Shown here: positions 32,925 to 39,132 of the stretch, in pieces
Layout of the letters: each line of letters begins with the position of its first letter
Position numbering within the stretch: the stretch's first letter is position 1
Origin: Anaerolineae bacterium
GTDB lineage: Bacteria > Chloroflexota > Anaerolineae > Promineifilales > Promineifilaceae
Length of the DNA stretch: 39,132 nucleotides
Direction of reading: 5' to 3'
Assembly (NCBI GenBank): GCA_015486215.1
Contig: WFSA01000129.1
Span: forward strand, 1 to 39,132
Translations under genes and position numbers: made by a program
The notes under the pieces: model-generated
Database searches by the model: none
Seen by the model: only the letters and a program-made list of their open reading frames with translations
Told to the model about the DNA's origin: nothing

Positions 32925-34808
32925 ATGCACTATGTACTCGGAGTAGACGGCGGCGGCAGTAAAACGGCCGTTGTCATCCTTAATGAAGAAAAACAAGAGG
33001 CGGGGCGCGGTCAAGGCGGCGTTTCCAACTACCATTTGGCGGGAACGGAGGGCGCAAAAGAGACGCTGCTCAACGCCATGCAGGAAGCGGCCGCTGATGC
33101 AGGCATCACCTTAACCCAAATCACGGCAGCAACATGGGCGTTGGCTGGCGCAGCTCGCCCTGCCGACAGACGAATTTTGCAAGGGATGATGGATGAATTG
33201 CTGCCCGACAGCCGCAGATTGGTCGTGACCGATGCGCTCGCCGCCCTCGTCGGCGGCATCGGCTCGCGGCGCGGCATCGTGCTGATCGCAGGCACGGGGG
33301 CGATTGCGTATGGCGAGAATGGGGATGGCAAGCAGGCGCGGGCGGGCGGCTGGGGGCATATGTTTGATCACGGCTCTGGATACGCTTTGGCACAGGCGGC
33401 ATTACGCGCCGTTATGCAGGCGGAAGACGGCCGTCAAGAGCCGACTGCACTCAGTAAAAAAGTCCAAGCGGCGTTGCAATTGAAAAATATAAGCGGTCTC
33501 GTCAACTGGATTTATGCCCCGCAACGGAATGTGACCGATATTGCCGCCCTCGCGCCGCTTGTTTTGCAAGCGGCCGAAGCGGGCGACATGGCGGCAACGG
33601 CCGTCATCGCTCAAGAAGCGGACGCGCTGGCCGCGTTCGTGGCGGCGACGGCGCGGCGGTTGGGGGTGTGGAAACGGCCGTTTTCCCTTTTGCTCATGGG
33701 CGGCCTGCTAAAAACGGATAACTTTTACCGCCGCGCCGTCTTTCAAGCGGTGCGTACCAAATCGCCGCACGCCCAATTCAGACAGCCGCAAGCGGACGCG
33801 GCCACTGGTGCGGCATTGCTCGCGCTGGAGATGATGGGGCATCCGCTTACGCCATCTGCCGACATCGGCGGCTCGGCGGCCGATTGGGCATCGGAACAGG
33901 GGAATGTCCTTACCGAAGATTTGGATTTACACAGCACGCTGGAAATTGTGGGGTTGATGCACTTGGCGGATCGACAGGCAGTGACGGCCGTTCACTCCTG
34001 TCTGCCCGCCATCGCCCATGCCATTGATGCCATCGCCGCCCGAATGCGGCAGGGGGGGCGATTGATTTATATTGGCGCAGGCACATCCGGCCGCTTAGGC
34101 ACGCTGGACGCTTCTGAATGTCCGCCCACCTTTGGCACCAGCCCCGATTTGGTCACCAGCTTGATGGCTGGTGGCAAGCGGGCGTTGACGCTGGCGATTG
34201 AAGGGGCGGAGGATGATCCAGAGGCGGGGCGGCAGGATGTGGCAGGGTTGGCAGTCGGCAAACTTGATACGGTAGTCGGCATTGCCGCCAGCGGTCGTAC
34301 CCCGTATGTGATCGGCGGTATGGAGGAAGCCAAGCGGCGCGGGGCGTTGACCGTTGCCCTGATCGCCAATCTGCCCGCGCCGCTGGCGGAAATGGCCGAT
34401 CATCTGATTGCGCCGTTGGTCGGGGCGGAGGTGCTGGCTGGCTCCACCCGCTTAAAGGCGGGTACGACGCAAAAGCTGGTTTTGAATATGTTGAGTACGG
34501 GCGTGATGGTGCGTTTGGGTAAAACGTATGGCAATTTGATGGTTGATGTGCGGCAGCATAATAGCAAATTGCAAAATCGGGCGCGGCGCATTGTCCAGCA
34601 AGCGTGCCGCATCAGCGAAAATGAAGCGGCCATCGCCCTTGCGGACGCGGGCGGGCATGTGAAGACGGCTATCGTCGGGGTGCTACTTGGCTGTTCGCCT
34701 GATGAGGCGCGGGGATGTTTGGATGAGGCTGGCGGGGTGGTAAGAACGGCCGTAGGGCGATTGGATATTCCAAAATTAGAGGCTGATTACACAGATGAAC
34801 ATAGATAA
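32925..34808 (+). CDS. Fused MurNAc/GlcNAc kinase and MurNAc-6-phosphate etherase
   Basis: A protein of 627 residues from the ATG at 32925 (GGAG 8 bp upstream; the TTG at 32919 is less likely). Residues 1 to about 315 are a BadF/NagK-type sugar kinase: phosphate-binding DGGGSKT (8-14), GTGAIAYG and GGWGHMFDHGSG. Residues from about 333 to 620 are MurQ: LHSTLEIVGLM, GAGTSGRLG (384-392), the catalytic DASECPPTFG with Glu398, AIEGAEDD, VVGIAASGRTPYV, and KAGTTQKLVLNMLSTG with GKTYGNLMVDV. One chain would thus turn MurNAc into MurNAc-6-P and then into GlcNAc-6-P plus D-lactate. The two enzymes are normally separate (MurK and MurQ). Fusion fits ABC import, which delivers unphosphorylated sugar. 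Confidence 0.93.
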   Translation: MHYVLGVDGGGSKTAVVILNEEKQEAGRGQGGVSNYHLAGTEGAKETLLNAMQEAAADAGITLTQITAATWALAGAARPADRRILQGMMDELLPDSRRLVVTDALAALVGGIGSRRGIVLIAGTGAIAYGENGDGKQARAGGWGHMFDHGSGYALAQAALRAVMQAEDGRQEPTALSKKVQAALQLKNISGLVNWIYAPQRNVTDIAALAPLVLQAAEAGDMAATAVIAQEADALAAFVAATARRLGVWKRPFSLLLMGGLLKTDNFYRRAVFQAVRTKSPHAQFRQPQADAATGAALLALEMMGHPLTPSADIGGSAADWASEQGNVLTEDLDLHSTLEIVGLMHLADRQAVTAVHSCLPAIAHAIDAIAARMRQGGRLIYIGAGTSGRLGTLDASECPPTFGTSPDLVTSLMAGGKRALTLAIEGAEDDPEAGRQDVAGLAVGKLDTVVGIAASGRTPYVIGGMEEAKRRGALTVALIANLPAPLAEMADHLIAPLVGAEVLAGSTRLKAGTTQKLVLNMLSTGVMVRLGKTYGNLMVDVRQHNSKLQNRARRIVQQACRISENEAAIALADAGGHVKTAIVGVLLGCSPDEARGCLDEAGGVVRTAVGRLDIPKLEADYTDEHR

Positions 34809-34811
34809 AAA

Positions 34812-34934
34812 GTAATATCTCAATATTTCGGGGTGAGTACAACAAATTAAGAAAGGAACAAATTGCGTTAGTCGAGTCAATCTGTTCTTTTCCAAATCTG
34901 CTGTACTCATGTCCCCAATTTTTTGAGAAGATAC
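34812..34934 (-). repeat. MITE family C, copy 2, 8-bp TSD
   Basis: Reverse orientation, GTAATATCTCAATATTTCGG through CCCCAATTTTTTGAGAAG and ATAC. The outer duplication GATAAAAA lies at 34804-34811 and 35055-35062. The right copy has been displaced by an inserted family A element. Confidence 0.9.
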
Positions 34935-35046
34935 GTATCTTCTCAGTATTCTGGGGAGACTTGACAAATTTTCCTAATAGTACTCGTGTAAAATAAAGTG
35001 CTGATGAAATTTGTCAAGTCTTGTCCACGATTTGTTGAGAAGATAC
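34935..35046 (+). repeat. MITE family A, copy 11, inserted at the tip of C, 8-bp TSD
   Basis: A complete 112-bp element. The exact duplication GAAGATAC (34927-34934 and 35047-35054) is the terminal 8 bp of the family C element, so A landed precisely in the C terminus. Confidence 0.95.
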
Positions 35047-35062
35047 GAAGATACGATAAAAA

Positions 35063-35280
35063 GATCAAAATCAGTGAAATCAGCGTGATCAGTGTCCAAT
35101 TTCAAAACAAGATCAACTCAGATTTCTGTAAAAGACGAGGCTCCAATCGCCCTAGAACGGCCGTTTCTTGAGTGGATTTTTAACGCGGATGGGGGCGAAT
35201 TTTGCGGATGAACGCGGATCTTTTTATCCGCATTTGTCCGCGAAATCCGCGTGCGAAGCTATCTGCGTCACACTTTTAGG
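35063..35280. other. Gap with GCGGAT-type palindrome copy 2, no gene
   Basis: TAACGCGGATGGGGGCGAAT through GTGCGAAGCTATCTGCGTCA at 35181-35272 matches the copy at 26006. One ACGGCCGT lies at about 35158. Nothing coding is seen. Confidence 0.7.
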
Positions 35281-36726
35281 TTAATTTCCGAATAATTTGC
35301 CAAATAGTTCGATGGCCGATGCGGGGGTGGGGAGCAGGAACCAGACCCATCCCAGCAGGACAAAATGGAAGGTGAGGAACCAGCTAAAGAGTGTCCATGC
35401 ACGCAGCTGACGCGGCTTTGCTTTTAGGCCGCGATACCATTTGCGGGTGCGGCCGCTCCATTGTTTGTGGATGAACAACCCCGTGCCGTGCCATACGCCC
35501 CAGATAAAATAGGTCCATGTGAACCCGTGCCACAGCCCGATGGTGATCATCGTCACCAGTTGGGCGATGAAGACGATGAGGGTGGTCGATGGGCGCGGTT
35601 TGCGCTGTAAAAGGGCGCGAGAGAGGGGGGAAAAGACGTATGTTCGCGCCCATGCGCTGAGGGTGGCGTGCCAGTTTTGCCAAAAGGTGGTGATATTAGT
35701 TTGAAAATACGGCCGTCTAAAATTCTCTGGCAGGCGCACCCCAAACAGTAACCCAATCCCAATCGCAATATCGGTGTAGCCGCTGAAATCGAAGTAGAGC
35801 CGCAGGGCGTAGCCGTATAGCAGCAGCCATAACATTCCTGTTGATTCTCCTTGCGCGGCGTTGACGGCCGTCAGCGACATCCCTTGTGCCAATGTATCAG
35901 CAATGACAAATTTTTTGAATGTGCCGATGGCGATGCGCTGTCCCGCTTCGCCGAAGCGGGGGGCGGCGAGACCATGTATGGCGGGCAGGGCGCGTAACTC
36001 TTTGGCAAAATGTTCCACACGGTCGATGGGGCCGGCGATGTAGGCGGGGGCGAATAGGATATAATTGCTGTATTCGCGTAGCGATAAGGCGGGCAAGATG
36101 CCAGATTGACGGTCGCGGATGGTGTGGATGAGACGGAAGGCGACGTAGGAGAAGCCGATCCATGCGAGATTGGCACTGCTTGCCAATGATCCGTCCTGCC
36201 CCATGCGAAGCCGCCATTGACGACTGACAAAAATTGCTGCTGGCTCCCATTTGATGAGGATGAACAGTCCGATGAGGATGAGCAGCCAGCCTGTGAGAGC
36301 TGTATGACGCGTCTTTTTACGAAAGGTGGTGGTGATGGCGGCGGTGATGAAGCCGATGATGAGGAGGGAAACGGCCGTGACCAAGAAGTTCGGCGGTCTG
36401 TCGATGATGCGGTATTCGAGCGGGACGAAGCGGAAGAGGGCGGCGGCGAGCATCAGCCCAAAGAGGAGGGCAAGGGTGCGTTTATCCTCTTGGCTAAGGC
36501 GGCTTTCGGCTGGGCGGGTGAGCTGCCACGAGATGATGACAAGGAGGAGAACGGCCGTTTGCAATAGATAAGCACTAAATCGAATGGGCAGCGGCGGTTG
36601 CAGCCAATAGATGGCAAATACGGAACCGACAAGCAATGCCCATCCGCGCCACTGTTCAGGCAAAAAAGCAGCATATAAAGTGCCAACTGCTATAAAAACG
36701 GCGATGGTGGTGAGGTCGAAAGTCAT
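35281..36726 (-). CDS. MBOAT-family O-acyltransferase
   Basis: A protein of 481 residues from the ATG at 36726 (a TTG at 36738 is also open), with about 11-12 membrane helices. MBOAT landmarks of the AlgI/DltB/PatA group are present: LREYSNYILFAPAYIAGPI, LRLYFDFSGYTDIAIGIGLL, FWQNWHATLSAWARTYVF, and the catalytic His region IGLWHGFTWTYFIWGVWHG. These enzymes move an acyl group from the cytoplasmic side to an extracellular polymer or to a carrier. It follows the SGNH lipoprotein on the same strand, the classical partner that completes transfer outside the membrane. The polymer acylated is not evident. A simple-word repeat (GCAAGTTTGCAGG...) lies just upstream. Confidence 0.9.
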   Translation of the reverse strand: MTFDLTTIAVFIAVGTLYAAFLPEQWRGWALLVGSVFAIYWLQPPLPIRFSAYLLQTAVLLLVIISWQLTRPAESRLSQEDKRTLALLFGLMLAAALFRFVPLEYRIIDRPPNFLVTAVSLLIIGFITAAITTTFRKKTRHTALTGWLLILIGLFILIKWEPAAIFVSRQWRLRMGQDGSLASSANLAWIGFSYVAFRLIHTIRDRQSGILPALSLREYSNYILFAPAYIAGPIDRVEHFAKELRALPAIHGLAAPRFGEAGQRIAIGTFKKFVIADTLAQGMSLTAVNAAQGESTGMLWLLLYGYALRLYFDFSGYTDIAIGIGLLFGVRLPENFRRPYFQTNITTFWQNWHATLSAWARTYVFSPLSRALLQRKPRPSTTLIVFIAQLVTMITIGLWHGFTWTYFIWGVWHGTGLFIHKQWSGRTRKWYRGLKAKPRQLRAWTLFSWFLTFHFVLLGWVWFLLPTPASAIELFGKLFGN

Positions 36727-36736
36727 GGGATGGGGC

Positions 36737-36838
36737 AAGCAGCAAGTTTGCAGGTTTGCCGGTTTGCAAGTACGCAGATGGTATTAGGCCATTTATGAAA
36801 AATAATTATACGTTGTACACCTGCCACTTGCATACTTG
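36737..36838. repeat. TTTGCAGG / ACTTGCA inverted-word spacer
   Basis: GCAAGTTTGCAGGTTTGCCG and neighbours face CACTTGCATACTTGCTACTTG. It fills the SGNH-MBOAT spacer and could form a hairpin in the shared message. Confidence 0.5.
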
Positions 36839-37876
36839 CTACTTGCACACTTCCTTCCATATACGGTCAATCATCATAATAATTGTTAGATTGTGCATGG
36901 AGTGGCCTTTTGTGTATACGTCGTCGAGGGTGTAATCGTGGACGAGCGGCCCATTTAGGTGAACATTGTCTCCTTCTTTGATGCCGCGATTGGGGAGGGT
37001 GGCGGCGAGCAGGTCGAAATCAACGAGCGGGACTTGAAGGTCAACGGCCGTTTGTCGAATCGCATTATTATTGAAATTATCTTCCCCTTCAAAGCGATCC
37101 GCTTTGGTCAAGAGCAGGGGAACGATCCCTTGATCGAGGGTGTATTGAATGACCTCGCGGTAATAGGTGTCGAAGGAGGGGTCTTGATCGTTGGAGCCGA
37201 GATGAATGATCATAATGCTGGGATTATTGTATCGAATTTCGCAATCGATCATCGTTTCGTTCGGTTCGCACCACTCTTTATCCGCCCATTGCGGATCAAA
37301 AACGCCCCATGCCCGCAACCCAATTTTGATGCCTACGCCGTACCGATCCCATGAGCCGGGAAAATGGTCAATGGCTGGTTGGAGATATTCATAAGGCCCC
37401 AAATTGTAACTGCCCGGTACGTCATAGCGGGTGAGAAAGTCCCCATTGGCGATGATGCTGTCGCCTAATTTGGAAAAACTGTTTGGATCGCGGCCAAGCG
37501 TCTGCCCCAATGCGTATATTTCCTGCATATGGGCGACGGCGGCATCATCCATCAATAAAATTTGGGAAAGCGGGATGCCATTCAGCATCGGTTCGGCTGT
37601 GGGTGCGGGGATGGGAGGGGTATCTGTTGGTGTTGCGGCCGTTTTCGTTTCGCTCTCCTCTGCTACAGGGATGGGTGTTAGCGTGGGGGGAGGCGGCATG
37701 GTGGGGACTGCCGTCGGCAACAGTTTGGGTGTGGATGTGGGAATGGGGGGAACGGCCGTCGGCTGAACTGCCGCCAGCTCAACAGTCGGCACAGGTGCAA
37801 GTGCATCCTTCCCCCCGCACCCGATGAGCAAGAGCATCAAAAAAACAAAAAGAGCCGCACGGCGGATATTGTTCAT
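36839..37876 (-). CDS. SGNH/GDSL-fold lipoprotein, O-acylation partner
   Basis: A protein of 345 residues starting at MNNIRRAALF. The open frame extends 63 codons upstream, but that part is AATGAACA-type repeat DNA and overlaps the microprotein in another frame. The lipoprotein signal ends LLIGC with Cys20. A Pro/Thr-rich tether covers about 25-95. The SGNH domain has Ser140 in KLGDSIIANG, Asn229 in HLGSND and Asp303/His306 in GDNVHL, giving a complete Ser-Asp-His set. AlgX/AlgJ, PatB and DltD are SGNH-fold proteins that work with MBOAT partners outside the membrane. It precedes the MBOAT gene (35281-36726) on the same strand. Confidence 0.88.
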   Translation of the reverse strand: MNNIRRAALFVFLMLLLIGCGGKDALAPVPTVELAAVQPTAVPPIPTSTPKLLPTAVPTMPPPPTLTPIPVAEESETKTAATPTDTPPIPAPTAEPMLNGIPLSQILLMDDAAVAHMQEIYALGQTLGRDPNSFSKLGDSIIANGDFLTRYDVPGSYNLGPYEYLQPAIDHFPGSWDRYGVGIKIGLRAWGVFDPQWADKEWCEPNETMIDCEIRYNNPSIMIIHLGSNDQDPSFDTYYREVIQYTLDQGIVPLLLTKADRFEGEDNFNNNAIRQTAVDLQVPLVDFDLLAATLPNRGIKEGDNVHLNGPLVHDYTLDDVYTKGHSMHNLTIIMMIDRIWKEVCK

Positions 37877-37920
37877 TGTTAATCGTTCATCATTCATTGT
37901 TAATTGTTCATTGTTCATTG
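37877..37920. repeat. ATTGTTCATT/AATGAACA word array
   Basis: Tandem variants of TTGTTCATTGTTAAT lie between microprotein and SGNH genes. A complementary AATGAATAATGAACA array lies at 38047-38110, after the tetR gene. Confidence 0.55.
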
Positions 37921-38034
37921 TTAAAACCCTTGATAAATCCATTGGGGAGTAAGATCGCTGGAGACGATGATGAGGAGCAAAATGAGGATAGAAAGTAGAA
38001 GAGAGAGAACGGTTTCGCGGGAGAATAAGCGCAT
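37921..38034 (-). CDS. 37-residue membrane microprotein with DltX-like C-terminus (candidate)
   Basis: An open frame on the minus strand from ATG (38034) to TAA. It encodes MRLFSRETV, a hydrophobic helix of about 17 residues (LLLSILILLLIIVS), then SDLTPQ and the C-terminus WIYQGF. DltX is a similar-sized one-helix protein of the D-alanylation system and ends in a conserved F-x-Y-x-x-F motif whose Tyr carries the acyl group between DltB and DltD. Here W-I-Y-Q-G-F ends the protein in the same way, and the next genes are SGNH (DltD-like) and MBOAT (DltB-like). The stop is 44 bp before the SGNH start. No clear SD is visible, which is the main weakness. It is too short for statistical gene calling. 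Confidence 0.6.
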   Translation of the reverse strand: MRLFSRETVLSLLLSILILLLIIVSSDLTPQWIYQGF

Positions 38035-38046
38035 GGAACGGAGTTA

Positions 38047-38110
38047 AATAATGAATAATGAACAATTAATAATGAATGGTGAGCGGGAACCTTTGTTCAT
38101 TATTCATTGC
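38047..38110. repeat. AATGAACA / TGTTCATT hairpin array
   Basis: AATGAATAATGAACAATTAA is followed by TTTGTTCATTATTCATT, a strong A/T-rich hairpin with TGCTTTT after it. On the minus strand it follows tetR and precedes the microprotein, so it may terminate or process the message. Confidence 0.55.
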
Positions 38111-38112
38111 TT

Positions 38113-38724
38113 TTAGTAATGGGCGACGGAGCGGAGGATGAAGGTTGTCGTGTCGTGAACGGTCGCTTTTTCTATCCGCTCTGCGTCGGGCTGTTTGAGT
38201 AAGTTGAGGATGACCTCATCAATGCCGCCAGCGAGAATTTCGGCTGCCAAACGGCCGTTTTGCGGTGGAATATGTGTTAATCGTATTGCCTCATCAATGG
38301 GGCGTTGCCAGATAGCGGTTAAACTGTCACGAAACTTCTCCCGTTCGGCGGCCAATGAGGGAATCGTGTCTACGCTGCCGCTGAGAAGCAGTTGGATGAC
38401 GGCCGGCTCAAAGAGGGCGATGTTGATATATGCCTGTACACCTGCCTGCATCTGTTTGGGAAAGGTGGCACGGCCGTTTACCGCTTGTCGTAAGGATTGC
38501 AATAGAAAATCGGCCGTCTCTTCATATAGATGGAGAAAGAGCGTCTCTTTGTCGGGAAAGTAAAAGTAGAATGTGCCGATGGCGACATTGGCTTCATTCA
38601 CGATGTCGCGGACGGTGGCCGCGTAGTATCCTTTTTTTGCGAATACGCGCACGGCCGTTTGCATCATCGCCGTGCGCTTGGCATCCTTTTTCTTGCGTGT
38701 TTTTTCTGTGCTTTTATAAGCCAT
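38113..38724 (-). CDS. TetR-family transcriptional regulator
   Basis: A protein of 203 residues. A very basic N-terminus (TEKTRKKKDAKR) precedes the TetR helix-turn-helix (about 16-62): TAVRVFAKKGYYAATVRDIV and ANVAIGTFYFYFPDKETLF. The C-terminal helical domain (about 70-200) is the ligand-binding and dimer region; it resembles the group often found near lipid or efflux genes, but the ligand is not readable. It lies upstream of the microprotein/SGNH/MBOAT genes on the same strand and may control them. A MITE copy lies about 75 bp upstream of its start. Confidence 0.88.
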   Translation of the reverse strand: MAYKSTEKTRKKKDAKRTAMMQTAVRVFAKKGYYAATVRDIVNEANVAIGTFYFYFPDKETLFLHLYEETADFLLQSLRQAVNGRATFPKQMQAGVQAYINIALFEPAVIQLLLSGSVDTIPSLAAEREKFRDSLTAIWQRPIDEAIRLTHIPPQNGRLAAEILAGGIDEVILNLLKQPDAERIEKATVHDTTTFILRSVAHY

Positions 38725-38797
38725 AATGGGGAAACGATAGCGGTAAAATGGTCAATTGTCAATTCCATAATTGCTTTTCCATCACTTTCATTGGCAG

Positions 38798-38863
38798 GTA
38801 TCTTCTCAATAAATCGTGGATAAGACTTGACAAATTTCATCAGCACTTTATTTTATACGAGTA
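38798..38863 (-). repeat. MITE family A, copy 12, truncated
   Basis: GTATCTTCTCAATAAATCGT through TTTTATACGAGTAT matches family A. The right half is absent and is followed by the next element. Confidence 0.85.
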
Positions 38864-38870
38864 TTATGTA

Positions 38871-39061
38871 GACTCCACTGAATTTACTCCATTTTGGAGA
38901 ATTGCTAAAAATCGCACAACAACAAGCAAATTAAGCCTGTGTTATGCGTAAATACGCCGCAATGAAGCGTGCAAAGAAATTATGCTCCGTGCGTCAAAAT
39001 CTTCGTAAAAACGGCGTATATAGCTGTTAATTTTCCAAAATTGGCCTTTTTCAGTGGAGTC
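38871..39061. mobile_element. 191-bp inverted-repeat element, GACTCCACTGAA ends, 7-bp TSD
   Basis: The ends GACTCCACTGAA and TTCAGTGGAGTC are perfect 12-bp inverted repeats. TTATGTA is duplicated at 38864-38870 and 39062-39068. Inner arms CCATTTTGGAGAATT and AATTTTCCAAAATTGG also pair imperfectly. No coding frame is present, so this is a non-autonomous element or an internally deleted insertion sequence. Confidence 0.8.
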
Positions 39062-39065
39062 TTAT

Positions 39066-39132
39066 GTATCTTCTCAAAAAATTGGGGACATGAGTACAGC
39101 AGATTTGGAAAAGAACAGATTGACTCGACAGA
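39066..39132 (+). repeat. MITE family C, copy 3 (runs off the window)
   Basis: GTATCTTCTCAAAAAATTGG, GGACATGAGTACAGCAG and onward match copy 1 to the last bases. The right end lies outside the window. The element at 38871 was inserted at its very first bases. Confidence 0.85.

Noticed and set aside
37877-38065. A 63-residue N-terminal extension of the SGNH protein
   Set aside because: It is low-complexity repeat, places residues before the signal peptide, and overlaps the microprotein in another frame.

Overview
The window looks like chromosomal DNA of a free-living bacterium of the Chloroflexota, most likely Anaerolineae-like. This placement is inferred from gene content, not proven: a MoeA fused to a periplasmic-binding-like domain, a cytochrome c maturation block with Cys-variant CcmE and a zinc-ribbon partner, Pro/Thr-rich lipoproteins, a DUF2007 protein and a long Ig/LysM surface protein. 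There is no phage, plasmid or CRISPR signature. Two tRNA genes are present, Lys-UUU and Val-CAC.

Layout: (1) 1-3.3 kb: the 3' end of a DEAD-box RNA helicase, tRNA-Lys and a moeA fusion. (2) 3.4-8 kb, minus strand: marR followed by a heterodimeric ABC exporter pair, with a mobile element inserted inside the operon. (3) 8.2-12 kb: ftsK/spoIIIE and argJ. (4) 12.3-16.7 kb: an Ig-repeat/LysM protein, a coiled-coil/helix-hairpin-helix protein and a gene-poor zone packed with small inverted-repeat elements. (5) 16.7-19.3 kb: tRNA-Val, uvrB and a DUF2007 protein. (6) 19.7-25.9 kb: ccmE-ccmF-ccmH-ccmG-like, a CcmI-like zinc-ribbon protein and a membrane-anchored diheme cytochrome c, so the maturation machinery and a client are encoded together. 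(7) 26.2-34.8 kb: a HutC-type GntR regulator, then a lipoprotein with two tandem solute-binding domains, two ABC permeases, a beta-lactamase-fold hydrolase and a sugar kinase fused to MurNAc-6-phosphate etherase. This reads as an ABC-type muropeptide/MurNAc salvage operon. (8) 35.2-38.7 kb, minus strand: tetR, a 37-residue membrane microprotein ending WIYQGF, an SGNH lipoprotein and an MBOAT acyltransferase. This resembles DltX-DltD-DltB without DltA/DltC and is probably an envelope-polymer O-acylation module.

Non-coding DNA is dominated by short non-autonomous inverted-repeat elements. Family A has about 12 copies of about 112 bp with ends GTATCTTCTCA. Family B has 4 copies of about 120 bp with ends GTAACTACTCAGCC. 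Family C is about 123 bp and shares A-like ends. Many are bounded by exact 8-bp target duplications, and several are nested, which gives an insertion order of B, then C, then A. Two other element types carry 9-bp and 7-bp duplications. The palindrome ACGGCCGT occurs about 60 times, mostly inside genes, in the manner of cyanobacterial HIP1. Intergenic gaps also carry inverted arrays of simple words such as GAGATA/TATCTC.

The two best candidates for little-described systems are the double-binding-domain MurNAc salvage operon and the DltX-like microprotein/SGNH/MBOAT module.
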